Part shown: positions 44,999 through 53,900 of the stretch, in pieces | Numbering within the stretch: position 1 is the stretch's first letter | How the letters are laid out: each line of letters starts with the position of its first letter | The notes under the pieces: model-generated | Told to the model about the DNA's origin: nothing | Databases searched by the model: none | The model's input: the letters and a program-made list of their open reading frames with translations, nothing else | Program-made: the position numbers and the translations under genes | DNA from: Halalkalibacter nanhaiisediminis | GTDB taxonomy: Bacteria; Bacillota; Bacilli; Bacillales; Bacillaceae_D | Direction of reading: 5' to 3' | Length of the DNA: 64,000 nt | NCBI RefSeq assembly: GCF_007830185.1 | Contig: NZ_VLKZ01000003.1 | Coordinates: 124,001 to 188,000 of the forward strand

Positions 44999-46195
44999 AT
45001 GGAAAATCACTATGATCATGATAATAGCAACAAGTCCGTTCATAAACAAAATAAACAATTATTTCCGTATAGTATTAATCCGAATTATATTACAAGAAAA
45101 GAAATGAAGGTACAAATAAGAAATGCCTATGAGCAGTGGAGAAAAAAGTATGTTAGAGAAGTTAAAACAATACAAACACTTTATTATATTGAATATGACT
45201 TCAATGGCAGTACTGTATCAGAGGCAATTGGGTATGGAATGTTATTGATGGTGAGTATGGCTAAGTTAGCGGAAGATACAAGAAATTATTTTGATGGGAT
45301 GCTTTTCTATTCCAAAGAACACCCATCAAAAGGAAATCCCTCCCTTATGGCCTGGAAACAAGTTTGTACTAAAAACGGAAGCATGGAGGATGAGCTGTTT
45401 GAAGATACATATTCTGCCTCCGATGGAGATATGGACATAGCGTATTCCTTACTTCTAGCTGACAAATTATGGGGAAGTGATGGCAAAATCAATTATAAGC
45501 TAGAAGCAAATAGGATTATTTCTGCTTTAATGGATTCGTTAGTCAATAAGAGAGAGTGGACCCTTAAGTTAGGCGATTGGGTGCATGATGAAGACATTAA
45601 GTATGGTACAGCTTCACGGCCCTCCGATTGGATGGTGGGACATTTGTATCTTTTTTATCAGGAAACACGTGATGAGAGATGGATGAAGGTTATTGTAAAG
45701 ATAGTAGAATTAACAAGTTTTATCCAAGATACTTATAGTCCTAAAACTGGGCTTCTCCCTGATTTTGTCTGGAAGAAAAATGGTGAGTATGAGCCTGTCC
45801 ACCCTGATTTTCTGGAAGGAAAGCATGATCATCATTATTATTATAATGCATGTAGAATACCCTGGCGTTTAGCTGTCGGATATCATCTTTATCAAGATTC
45901 AAGATTAAAGGCACAGCTAGATAAAATAAATGATTGGATAAAGGATTTTACAAAATTAGATCCAGATAAGATAATGTCAGGTTATCAATTGGACGGAAAG
46001 CCTTTGTCCAGTTATCAAGATTTAGCTTTTATCTCACCTTTTGCAGTATCTGCTTCATTTGATGTTACTAACCAAGACTGGATTAACAAATTATGGAAAA
46101 GAATGACAGAAAACTATGGAGCAAATGATGATAGTAATTATTACAATGATAGCCTTCGTTTATTGTCCATGATTTCGATTTATAATTTTTCCTGA
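44999..46195 (+). CDS. Glycoside hydrolase family 8 protein
   Basis: A 398-residue GH8-type enzyme (endo-beta-glucanase, licheninase or chitosanase family). The general-acid Glu is in VSEAIGYGML (E75) and the SASDGDMDIAYSLLLADKL motif holds the catalytic Asp region (D142-D146). No signal peptide or lipobox is visible; the N-terminus is polar (MENHYDHDNSNKSVHKQNKQ). That is odd for a polysaccharide hydrolase, so it either acts inside or is exported another way. It precedes a GT2 synthase and galU, as GH8 proteins do in cellulose-type loci. CAGGGGG precedes the ATG. Confidence 0.85.
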   Translation: MENHYDHDNSNKSVHKQNKQLFPYSINPNYITRKEMKVQIRNAYEQWRKKYVREVKTIQTLYYIEYDFNGSTVSEAIGYGMLLMVSMAKLAEDTRNYFDGMLFYSKEHPSKGNPSLMAWKQVCTKNGSMEDELFEDTYSASDGDMDIAYSLLLADKLWGSDGKINYKLEANRIISALMDSLVNKREWTLKLGDWVHDEDIKYGTASRPSDWMVGHLYLFYQETRDERWMKVIVKIVELTSFIQDTYSPKTGLLPDFVWKKNGEYEPVHPDFLEGKHDHHYYYNACRIPWRLAVGYHLYQDSRLKAQLDKINDWIKDFTKLDPDKIMSGYQLDGKPLSSYQDLAFISPFAVSASFDVTNQDWINKLWKRMTENYGANDDSNYYNDSLRLLSMISIYNFS

Positions 46196-46215
46196 TATAC
46201 TAGCTTGCTATTTTT

Positions 46216-46262
46216 AGAGGATATCTTCAAAGGCATGCACCTTTTGAAACATCCTCTTTTTT
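46216..46262 (+). terminator. Terminator after the GH8 gene
   Basis: AGAGGAT (46216-46222) pairs with ATCCTCT (46251-46257), with further inner pairing (TTCAAAGG with CCTTTTGAA), followed by T. Confidence 0.75.
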
Positions 46263-46534
46263 CAAATCGTCCTTAATAGCCTGGGTGATTAACTCTCTCC
46301 ATTCCGCATCCAATTCCATCTTCATACTGTTATTTGGTTTTACGTTATCTAAAAGAATTTCTACGTTTATATTCAGTGAAGATGACATTTTCCTTTAAAA
46401 ATGTATAGACGGATTGGTTTGCAGCCCTCTTTCAATTTTGCTTAGGTAGGACTTTGAAACACTAGATATGTTATCCATGTTTGAAATTGAATATCCTTTT
46501 TTATCCCTGATTGTTTAATCGTTTTCCCTATCAT
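46227..46534 (-). pseudogene. SinR-like transcriptional repressor, frameshifted
   Basis: ATG at 46534 behind GAAGGGG opens MIGKTIKQSGIKK. A frameshift then leads into KGYSISNMDNISSVSKSYLS and KIERGLQTNPSIHF, which parallels the SinR helix-turn-helix (KSYLSxIERxLQTNPSIxFL). After a TAA stop the same frame gives MSSSLNINVEILLDN and LDAEWRELITQAIKDD, which parallels the SinR linker and the SinI-binding domain. One frameshift and one nonsense change separate it from an intact SinR-type protein. SinR represses biofilm matrix genes in B. subtilis, and this copy sits between the GH8 and GT2 genes. Confidence 0.75.
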
Positions 46535-46676
46535 ACCCCTTCTTCTTTTAATTTTTACTTCCAGTAAAACATGTACATTATATAGAACAATACATTTTCT
46601 GAAAAATTCTTAAAATTGAGAAAAACAAAGAAAAATGGATTAAAATTGAGATATTCCAATAAAAATGGCAGAAAAT

Positions 46677-46692
46677 GTTCTTAATAAAGAAC
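46677..46692 (+). promoter_or_regulatory. SinR-box-like inverted repeat upstream of the GT2 gene
   Basis: GTTCTTAATAAAGAAC is a perfect inverted repeat whose right arm on the minus strand reads GTTCTTT, an exact match to the SinR consensus GTTCTYT; the left arm matches 6 of 7. It lies about 40 bases upstream of the likely -10 of the GT2 promoter. Confidence 0.5.
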
Positions 46693-46733
46693 ATTAGGAG
46701 GTTTTTAGGGCTTTACTATTCTCGTTTTCACGT

Positions 46734-46764
46734 TATAATATAATTATCGTTCGATATACCGAAC
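46734..46764 (+). promoter_or_regulatory. GT2 operon -10 element and overlapping palindromic operator
   Basis: TATAAT (46734-46739) is a good -10; the -35 (CTTTAC near 46711) is weak. Immediately downstream, GTTCGATATACCGAAC (46749-46764) is an inverted repeat covering the expected start of transcription, so a bound protein would block initiation. It does not match a consensus I can name with certainty. Confidence 0.5.
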
Positions 46765-46815
46765 AAAAAACAGTGTATTATGTATCTACTATTTACATGT
46801 TAAAGGAGTGAGAAA

Positions 46816-46842
46816 ATGTTAGTTACTTTACAGAGAAACTAA
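46816..46842 (+). CDS. Possible 8-residue leader peptide
   Basis: AAAGGAGTG followed 5 bases later by ATG encodes MLVTLQRN and stops, 70 bases before the GT2 start. The ribosome site is as good as those of real genes. It may be a leader peptide or the decayed start of a lost small gene; no attenuator hairpin is obvious. Confidence 0.25.
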   Translation: MLVTLQRN

Positions 46843-46912
46843 CTAGTAAAAGAAAAATTGGAGCATAAACTTTCAGCTATGGATATCTTTATTATTTTGG
46901 AGGAGCGATCGA

Positions 46913-48448
46913 ATGGAAAACGTAATTAGTATATCAGATGCTTTTAATGAATCAACTGAATCTAATATTTTTTCTAGCGTAAGGCAAACGTATATGAAAC
47001 CAAGGATTGTAGCCTTTATACCAGCACATAATGAAGAGAAATCAATCCGTGATTGTTTAGCTGGTTTAGGGGATCAATCTTTACCAAAAGACGTTGAACT
47101 TGATGTTATTGTCATTGCTGATAACTGTACCGATCGGACAGAAGAAATCGCATTAGAAGCAGGAGAAGAATTTAAACTTAACTTGAAGGTTCTTACAACC
47201 AAAAATAATAAACAACGAAAAGTAGGCGCATTGAACTTTGCTTGGAAAAACATTTATGGAGATCCTTTAGACCTATATGATAAAAAATTAACAAGGTTCC
47301 AAGAATACTACAAAAGTTCTGTTAAAGCAATCCTTGGAATGGATGCAGATAGCCGGCTTGCACCGGACGCATTATCTCAATTATGGGAAGGCCTAATGAG
47401 TTCACGAAATATTGGTGGAGTAATGGCCAAGTACACAATGAGGATGCCTAAAAAGAAAAGCCTTATTTCAAAGGACGATGTTCATTACGAAGAAAAGATT
47501 GCAACCGGTGAGTATGGAGGAGCCATTTCACGATGGTGGACTCATCAACAAAAACAAGATATGGCAAGCTGGTTGTTGGATCTCCAATATAATGGCGGAA
47601 GCACTTATGTATTAGGGGGTCAAGCCACATTATTTCGTCCGGAAGCCTTACAGGATGTTATCGATGAAAATAAGCTGGATGGTCCTTGGCAAGATGAAAG
47701 CGATGTAGAGGATATGCTTCTAACCTGGCAAATTCAAAAAAAATGGAAAACACTAATCAGCCCAACGGCTCGTTGTTTTGTTGACGCAATGAGATCATAT
47801 CATACATTCCGGCAGCAACGTAATAAATGGCAATCAGGAACAGTAGAATTACTTACAAACAATAACATTGGAGTTAAATCAAAACATAAAGGAAAAATAT
47901 GGAGGTCGCAATTTAAAAATCTTACGGATCTTTTGATACGTTTATTATTTATATCATTATTATCCGTGGCAGTCGCCACCGACCAGTTTTATTGGTCTTG
48001 GATATGGCTTACCCCTATTGCTTTAGCATCGATCCTTAATACTATACTTGCCTTAAAGACTCCGATGCATAGACCAATCGATGTCATTTTAGCCGCATTA
48101 CTGATTAGCCCTGAAATATATTTATGGGTCAATTCAATTACTTTTGCAAATGTATGGTTAGGAAAATTATCTGCCAACAAAAAAGACGGGTGGGCAATAC
48201 AATACAATGCGGAGCGAGGGAATACACGAAGCAAACTCACTGAAGGGATCATCGCTGTTATGCTGTTTATAGCATTTGTCGTTTATTTGTGTATTGATCA
48301 TCGGGCATTTTTAACAAGCGAATCCGTGCAGACGGCGGTTCAGCCTTATTTACAAACAGGATGGATAGCATTAACCTATCTAACAATTTTCACCTCGTTA
48401 TCTATGCTATACCAAATTTGGACGTTAAGAGGAAGACAAACCGCTTAA
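46913..48448 (+). CDS. Membrane-bound family 2 glycosyltransferase (polysaccharide synthase type)
   Basis: A 511-residue processive-type GT2. The cytoplasmic domain has FIPAHNEEKSIRDCLAGL, the DxD motif GMDADS (D144, D146) and the acceptor Asp region DESDVED (D267). The final motif reads QRNKW (302-306), a Lys variant of QxxRW. Four to five membrane segments follow from residue 340. There is no PilZ domain. GGAGGAGCG precedes the ATG. With galU directly downstream and a GH8 gene upstream it probably makes a glucose-based exopolysaccharide. Confidence 0.85.
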   Translation: MENVISISDAFNESTESNIFSSVRQTYMKPRIVAFIPAHNEEKSIRDCLAGLGDQSLPKDVELDVIVIADNCTDRTEEIALEAGEEFKLNLKVLTTKNNKQRKVGALNFAWKNIYGDPLDLYDKKLTRFQEYYKSSVKAILGMDADSRLAPDALSQLWEGLMSSRNIGGVMAKYTMRMPKKKSLISKDDVHYEEKIATGEYGGAISRWWTHQQKQDMASWLLDLQYNGGSTYVLGGQATLFRPEALQDVIDENKLDGPWQDESDVEDMLLTWQIQKKWKTLISPTARCFVDAMRSYHTFRQQRNKWQSGTVELLTNNNIGVKSKHKGKIWRSQFKNLTDLLIRLLFISLLSVAVATDQFYWSWIWLTPIALASILNTILALKTPMHRPIDVILAALLISPEIYLWVNSITFANVWLGKLSANKKDGWAIQYNAERGNTRSKLTEGIIAVMLFIAFVVYLCIDHRAFLTSESVQTAVQPYLQTGWIALTYLTIFTSLSMLYQIWTLRGRQTA

Positions 48449-48503
48449 CATGCTGTAAATGCTTTATTTTACCATAAAATACTCTTTATAATGGAGGATC
48501 ACT

Positions 48504-49394
48504 ATGAAAATAAAAAAAGCAGTCATCCCTGCAGCTGGATTTGGTACGAGATTCCTACCTGCAACAAAAGCCCAACCAAAAGAAATGCTGCCTATTGTCG
48601 ATAAACCTACCATCCAATATATTGTTGAAGAAGCAATCGAATCAGGAATTGAGGAAATTATCATTGTTACAGGAAAAGGAAAACGATCAATTGAAGATCA
48701 TTTCGACCATGCCCCTGAGTTGGAACAAAATCTGATAGACAAAGGAAAAATTGACTTATTAGACAAGGTTTGTTATCCTACGAACCTTGCAGATATTCAT
48801 TATATCCGGCAAAAAGAACCAAAGGGACTTGGGCATGCTGTTTGGTGTGCGCGTAATTTTATCGGTGATGAACCATTTGCAGTTCTTCTAGGTGATGATA
48901 TTGTTCAAAGCGAAACTCCGTGTTTAAAACAACTTATAAGTATATATAACGAAACACGTTCATCTGTTATCGGAATTCAATCAGTTCCAAGTAGAGAAAC
49001 ACACCGATATGGAATCATTGATCCAGTTTCACAAGATGGAAGACGGTACGAGGTGAAAAATTTTGTTGAAAAACCAATCACGGGAACAGCGCCTTCTAAT
49101 CTTGCAATAATGGGACGGTATATTCTTACACCTGAAATTTTTATGTTTTTAAATAAGCAGGAGATTGGAGCTGGAGGAGAAATTCAGTTAACGGATGCAA
49201 TTCAAAAATTAAATCAAATTCAACGAGTTTTCGCATATGAGTTTGAAGGTAAAAGATTTGATGTTGGTGAAAAGATTGGGTTTGTGAAGACTACAATTGA
49301 GTTTGCTCTTCAGCATGAAGATCTTCGAGATGAACTGATGCGTTATTTTAAAGAATTAGCTTTGACTACTGAAGATGTGTTATTAAACATTTAA
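48504..49394 (+). CDS. galU: UTP--glucose-1-phosphate uridylyltransferase
   Basis: GalU/GtaB makes UDP-glucose. The 296-residue protein has [50 protein letters not shown], the NFVEKP motif and [14 protein letters not shown], all canonical. It follows the GT2 gene by 55 bases with GGAGGATCACT as ribosome site. It is probably a second, dedicated copy that supplies UDP-glucose to the adjacent synthase. Confidence 0.95.
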   Translation: MKIKKAVIPAAGFGTRFLPATKAQPKEMLPIVDKPTIQYIVEEAIESGIEEIIIVTGKGKRSIEDHFDHAPELEQNLIDKGKIDLLDKVCYPTNLADIHYIRQKEPKGLGHAVWCARNFIGDEPFAVLLGDDIVQSETPCLKQLISIYNETRSSVIGIQSVPSRETHRYGIIDPVSQDGRRYEVKNFVEKPITGTAPSNLAIMGRYILTPEIFMFLNKQEIGAGGEIQLTDAIQKLNQIQRVFAYEFEGKRFDVGEKIGFVKTTIEFALQHEDLRDELMRYFKELALTTEDVLLNI

Positions 49395-50041
49395 TACGAA
49401 AACATTAAAAAAGCAGAAATATACAATTTTTATCCATAAAATCTTGTATATTTCCGCTTTTTACCAACTTACTTATCGTAAAAAACCATACTGTTTCTAT
49501 TTTAAAACCTCATTTACTTATGATCCGGTTCACCTCTATTAATGGTAAACTACATCTTCCATAATCTGGCACGTTATTAAAACCAATCACCTAAAAATAT
49601 GAATCTACTTCCTTTACTGTGAGTAAATTCTTCAAATGAAATTATTTGCTGCGTAGTATGAGTGTACTGTGCAATACAAGAGTTAACCTGGATCGTTTGC
49701 AGAAGACGGATCTTATTAAAAGTTTTTTATCACATTTTTGATTCTCAAAACGATGGTTTTATATGTTTTATTACTAGATGGATTGCAGTGGTAAACAGTC
49801 TGTCATTCTTTGGTATTCTTTTTGTCTTTTGGTGGTAAATGCTATGTAAGAGGTGGTACATTCTAATGGTTGTAATCAGTAACTAATCAGATCAATACTT
49901 CGAGAGTCTTAAGTTTACAAATGCAGCGTTCGATAAGGTAGACAAATAGAACAAATGGTGAGCGTTAATAAAATAAGACACAGAAAAGGGTTACTTTTTT
50001 GGTCCTTTTCTGTGTTTACTAATGTTTAATATAGCAATAAT
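49395..50041. other. Intergenic stretch with two hairpins
   Basis: The galU terminator uses AAAGCAGAAATATACAA (49411-49427) with TTGTATATTTCCGCTTT (49445-49461). A second hairpin, ACACAGAAAAGG (49978-49989) with CCTTTTCTGTGT (50004-50015), ends the yolD transcript coming from the other side. Between them I see no gene. Confidence 0.6.
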
Positions 50042-50386
50042 TCAAACTCTTTCTACGCTTTTTAAGCAATCAATTTTTACGTTAATAAATTCCTCATTTA
50101 TCCTTAGTTTAAGTTGCTTCAACTGCATATCTACCCGATCAACAACACCGTAGACTTCTTTATAAAATCCCGTCTCCCAATAAATCATCTTTACATCTAG
50201 TTCGTGATTCAGCGAATCCATAACCACATACCCTAATTCCATAAGCTCTTGCTCATCAAGTTCATGCTTCTCGACTTTTTTCTCTTCTTCTTTCCGTTGA
50301 CGTAGACGGGCTACATGTTCGGGCAGCATCATTCTGCTTGATTCCCATCTCATGTTTGAACCAGGCGATAATTTATTCATACGCAT
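50042..50386 (-). CDS. yolD: YolD-like protein
   Basis: A YolD-like protein of about 114 residues with the family's RWESSRMMLPEHVARLRQ start and the beta-rich WETGFYKEVYGVVDRVDMQL body. YolD-type genes are commonly paired with a Y-family DNA polymerase (UvrX/YqjW) and induced by DNA damage. Here no polymerase follows, so the partner may have been lost with the decay of the island. ATG at 50386 is chosen because AAAGGTGG lies 8 bases upstream. Two LexA-like boxes precede it. Confidence 0.85.
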   Translation of the reverse strand: MRMNKLSPGSNMRWESSRMMLPEHVARLRQRKEEEKKVEKHELDEQELMELGYVVMDSLNHELDVKMIYWETGFYKEVYGVVDRVDMQLKQLKLRINEEFINVKIDCLKSVERV

Positions 50387-50426
50387 GATCAGAACCACCT
50401 TTATATATATTTGCCTATATTATATA

Positions 50427-50471
50427 CGAATATACGTTCGTTATTCAAATAAAAAAAGGAATGTACGTTCG
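50427..50471 (-). promoter_or_regulatory. Tandem LexA boxes upstream of yolD
   Basis: CGAATATACGTTCG (50427-50440) and GGAATGTACGTTCG (50458-50471) each match 12-13 of 14 positions of the Bacillus LexA consensus CGAAC-N4-GTTCG. They lie 40-85 bases upstream of the yolD start, so SOS control is likely. Confidence 0.75.
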
Positions 50472-50592
50472 TATTTTTAATATGTGAATTTTGATGTTAG
50501 ATACCCCACAATAATTTTGCAGTAGATTTTGGGATAACATAAATTTCATTCTCCTTATACAATCGAACACAAGAAAGACACACCTTCCAGCG

Positions 50593-50778
50593 CTGGGGAA
50601 CGAAAGCGAAGATAAAGTCAAAGCGATCTACGCTGCTAAAAGACGGATTCATAAATGGCATACGATTGTTTATCTTTCACTTAAATAGGATTGACTAATG
50701 CTGGTGCAACATTATCTGCGTTTGATTGAAAGAGAGAAGAATCGAGTTTTGAAGGAGTATCAGATTATGATTGAGTAG
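50593..50778 (+). pseudogene. Decayed second copy of the 61-residue island protein
   Basis: The sequence reads LGNESEDKVKAIYAAKRRIH and KWHTIVYLSLK, then TAG and TGA stops, then LVQHYLRLIEREKNRVLKEY, closely matching 38376-38561. The former start is CTG here. The sequence just behind it (CAAAAACAACCGTTTTT) is also conserved. Confidence 0.85.
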
Positions 50779-50957
50779 TGTCAAAAACAACCGTTTTTTA
50801 ATAGGGGTGACTAAATTGACGTAGTGATGGTGTGAAATATTTTTGAGTATTTGAGGGTTTTCTCAATGATTTTTTTACTTGGGCGTTCGAAAATTCCATA
50901 AGCTAAGGTGGATGAATGACAAGGAGGGTGCTATCACATTAAGAAAAGGAGGAAAGA

Positions 50958-50992
50958 AACAAAGCCAACAGAGGAATGTTGGCTTTGTTATT
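50958..50992. terminator. Hairpin between the island and the RsbR-like gene
   Basis: AACAAAGCCAACA (50958-50970) pairs perfectly with TGTTGGCTTTGTT (50977-50989). It is T-rich on either side and lies about 60 bases past the stop of the minus-strand STAS gene. Confidence 0.6.
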
Positions 50993-51046
50993 ATTCTAAA
51001 GAAAGGGGATATGAGACCTTATCATTTTAGTGCATCTAGGATCCGT

Positions 51047-51871
51047 TTATACTATTAAGTATTCTTTTAATGCTTGTTGCAATGTGCCTAATGTTTTTGT
51101 GCTAGAATCAAATGAGTGACCGAGGTGTATCATTTTCCTCACTACTTCTGGTCTTAAGCCTGTAATAACTGTAGTACATCCCATTAAGGAAGTACCGTCT
51201 ATAATTTTCAATAAATGGTCAATGACCTGGGTTTCCATATCGGCGATTCCTGATAAATCCATGATTAAGGTTTGAATGCGAGATATACCAATCTCAGTCA
51301 GAATTTTTTCCTCAAGGATTGAAGTTCGAAAATTATCAACCGAACCAATCAAAGGTAGAATAGAGACAGAAGTATTGATAGGAATGATAGGAACGGATAA
51401 ATTCTCAACTAATTCTCGATGGGCCATGATTAGGGAATCCTTATATGTAGAATAACTAATAAAAAAAGTATTTAAAAAGGTATCGACCTGAGTATTGATT
51501 TCCTTTTCTAAATGAAAAAAATCAGAAGTGATTTGTTTGCTTACTAATTCGTTATACTGTTCGATAATCATCCACAGAGTCCTGCGAATGGATTGTATCC
51601 ACTCCAATTTGAATGATAGATCAATGGAATGAGTCGCCCACGCTATTCCTTCTTGTTTTGCAAACAATTGAAGTTCTTTTTCATTCCCGTCAATAATATA
51701 AATAACTAGCTTATTAGCATTATTGACAAGGTCGATATTGCCAATGGTTAGAATTACATCAATTTTATCTTTTACATTGACAGCCTCTGATAGTAATATT
51801 TTTTCAAATTTCTTACGATTCTCTTCGAAAAATTCTTTTAGTTTAAATGAATTTTCAAATGGCTCTTCCAT
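51047..51871 (-). CDS. RsbR-family stressosome protein
   Basis: A 274-residue protein with a helical N-terminal sensor domain of globin-like RsbR type (residues 1-140) and a C-terminal STAS domain (residues 155-274: IPINTSVSILPLIGSVDNFR, IQTLIMDLSGIADMETQVID, TTVITGLRPEVVRKMIHLG). The RsbR linker and STAS Thr positions (TSILEEK; MET) are roughly kept. RsbR proteins form stressosomes with RsbS and RsbT and tune sigma-B. No rsbS/rsbT lies nearby, as for stand-alone paralogues such as YojH and YqhA. AAAGGAGGGG precedes the ATG. Confidence 0.8.
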   Translation of the reverse strand: MEEPFENSFKLKEFFEENRKKFEKILLSEAVNVKDKIDVILTIGNIDLVNNANKLVIYIIDGNEKELQLFAKQEGIAWATHSIDLSFKLEWIQSIRRTLWMIIEQYNELVSKQITSDFFHLEKEINTQVDTFLNTFFISYSTYKDSLIMAHRELVENLSVPIIPINTSVSILPLIGSVDNFRTSILEEKILTEIGISRIQTLIMDLSGIADMETQVIDHLLKIIDGTSLMGCTTVITGLRPEVVRKMIHLGHSFDSSTKTLGTLQQALKEYLIV

Positions 51872-52151
51872 TTATACCCCTCCTTTATGTGTGCATAGAT
51901 CCCTAAAAATCCCATCCCACTTTCTTTTATTAAAATATATCATTTTAAAAGTAATTTTCAATATGAAAGCTTATTTTAACTGACATTAATATCGAAGCTA
52001 ACATTGCTGTATAAAGAGATTTCATGTTCGTTTTGAAGTATGAATATATAACTATTTTTATTCCTTAGTTCATAATTTTATAGTTTCTTGAAAACGTCCA
52101 TGATATTCTATGATGGAAATAGCAAGTACATATTTTAGAGGAGGATATAGC

Positions 52152-53768
52152 TTGGGGAAGAAGTGGATGATTGCGACTATCACTATTCTTTTTACCCTAC
52201 TTACGATTGGAGTGGATACAGTCTCTGCACAAGGGAAGTTTAGTGATGTTCCAAATGGTTCGTGGGGGCACAGCGAGATTCATTATTTAAAAGATAAAGG
52301 TATAGTAAATGGGAAAGGGAATGGATTATTTGGCCCGAATGATAAATTAACTCGTGCTCAAGCTGCTACTATCATTGTCAACGCAATTGGAAAAGGGACG
52401 ATGAAAATTAATCAAAATTCTTCAACTTATCCCGATGTTCGAACTAATTTCTGGGCCTACAGTTCCATTGAACGTGCTACTCAACTAGGAATCTTTCAAG
52501 GGGGACAAAATGGACTGTTTCACCCAAATGATTATATAAGTCGTGCACAAATGGCAACAATTATTGCTAGAACATTTAAGCTAACTGGTGGTTCAGTCAG
52601 TCGGTTTAGTGATGTTGGGAATCAGTTTTGGAACACAGCAGATATTGCAGCTCTTGAAATGAATGGAATTGTAGAATTAGGTGATCGTTTCCGTCCGAAT
52701 GAGTATGGGAGTCGGGCTGAATTTACAACTTATCTTGCACGTGCGCTAGAGCCACAATTTCGTGTTTCAAATGACGGAACTGTATTGTTTAAGGGGACTG
52801 TCAATGTAGCGACGACATTAAATGTTCGCTCTGCTCCAAATACCAACAGTTCCATTATAGGTACGTTAGTCAAAGGAGAAACTGTTGATGTGTATGGAAT
52901 GGATGGTGAATGGTTGCGAATCAAATATAACGGGAATGCTGGCTATGTGCATCAAAGCTACATAAAGCAAGTAAAGGAGCCTATTAAATCTCCAACCCCT
53001 CCAACACCAATAGAAAAAGTTATAGCGCAAGGAAAGGTTACTTCTGCTACGTTAAATGTTCGTAGGGGACCATCTGTAAATACTGAGAAGATAGGGCAGC
53101 TATCTGAAGGGACAATTGTAGAGATTTATACATATGAGAATGACTGGGCAAAAATTAAATACAACGGAGAGTTTGCCTATGTGTCGAAGAATTATCTTAC
53201 AAGTTCAGCAGGATCAAATTCGTTGAAAGACCTTAAAATTGTTGTAGATCCTGGTCATGGAGGCAAGGATCCAGGAACTGCCGGAAATGGGTTGCATGAA
53301 AAAGATATAACGCTTGGTGTCTCTTTAGAGCTCGAAAGGCTTTTAAAAGACGCTGGTGCAAAGCCGATGATGACTAGACGTGACGATCAATTTATCGAAT
53401 TAAATGATCGAGCCAAATTTGCTAATGATGCCCAAGCTGACCTATTCATAAGTATTCATGTCAATTCCTCTACTGCCACTAGTGCAAATGGAACTGAAAC
53501 ATGGTGGAATAGTACGCATGCGAGTAAAGAAAGTGAAGCACTTGCCAAGAGCATTAATCATCGTCTTGTTCAAGAACTAGGCATGACAGACCGTGGGGGG
53601 AAAGCAGGGAACTTTCTCGTTATTCGTGCAACGAAAATGACAGGTGTTCTCGTTGAACTCGGTTTTCTTACAAATAGCAATGATGCACAAAAAATGAAAG
53701 CGGCTGATTATAATCAAAAGGTAGCGAAATCGATATTAAAAGGAATTGAAGATTATTATCATTTGTAA
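52152..53768 (+). CDS. SLH-SH3-amidase cell-wall hydrolase
   Basis: A secreted N-acetylmuramoyl-L-alanine amidase of about 538 residues. After a signal peptide (WMIATITILFTLLTIGVDTVSA) come three SLH domains (FSDVPNGSWGHSEIHYLKDK is the first), then two SH3b domains (LNVRSAPNTNSSIIGTLVKG; LNVRRGPSVNTEKIGQLSEG). The Amidase_3 domain has VVDPGHGGKDPGTAG (zinc His), FISIHVNSS and VLVELGFLTNSNDA (Glu). The TTG at 52152 is chosen because GAGGAGG lies 7 bases upstream. SLH domains anchor it to secondary wall polymer, and it cuts peptidoglycan stem peptides from the glycan. Confidence 0.92.
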   Translation: MGKKWMIATITILFTLLTIGVDTVSAQGKFSDVPNGSWGHSEIHYLKDKGIVNGKGNGLFGPNDKLTRAQAATIIVNAIGKGTMKINQNSSTYPDVRTNFWAYSSIERATQLGIFQGGQNGLFHPNDYISRAQMATIIARTFKLTGGSVSRFSDVGNQFWNTADIAALEMNGIVELGDRFRPNEYGSRAEFTTYLARALEPQFRVSNDGTVLFKGTVNVATTLNVRSAPNTNSSIIGTLVKGETVDVYGMDGEWLRIKYNGNAGYVHQSYIKQVKEPIKSPTPPTPIEKVIAQGKVTSATLNVRRGPSVNTEKIGQLSEGTIVEIYTYENDWAKIKYNGEFAYVSKNYLTSSAGSNSLKDLKIVVDPGHGGKDPGTAGNGLHEKDITLGVSLELERLLKDAGAKPMMTRRDDQFIELNDRAKFANDAQADLFISIHVNSSTATSANGTETWWNSTHASKESEALAKSINHRLVQELGMTDRGGKAGNFLVIRATKMTGVLVELGFLTNSNDAQKMKAADYNQKVAKSILKGIEDYYHL

Positions 53769-53773
53769 TTGGT

Positions 53774-53812
53774 AACAAACCACCTTAGAAAATAAGGTGG
53801 TTTGTTTAATTT
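53774..53812 (+). terminator. Terminator after the amidase
   Basis: AACAAACCACCTTA (53774-53787) pairs with TAAGGTGGTTTGTT (53793-53806). Confidence 0.85.
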
Positions 53813-53900
53813 AGGGATGAAATGATGAAATAATGGAAAGAAATTATGTTATTAAATGTATCTGAGGAATTAAATGGTGATTTATTTCCGTTAGGAGAGT

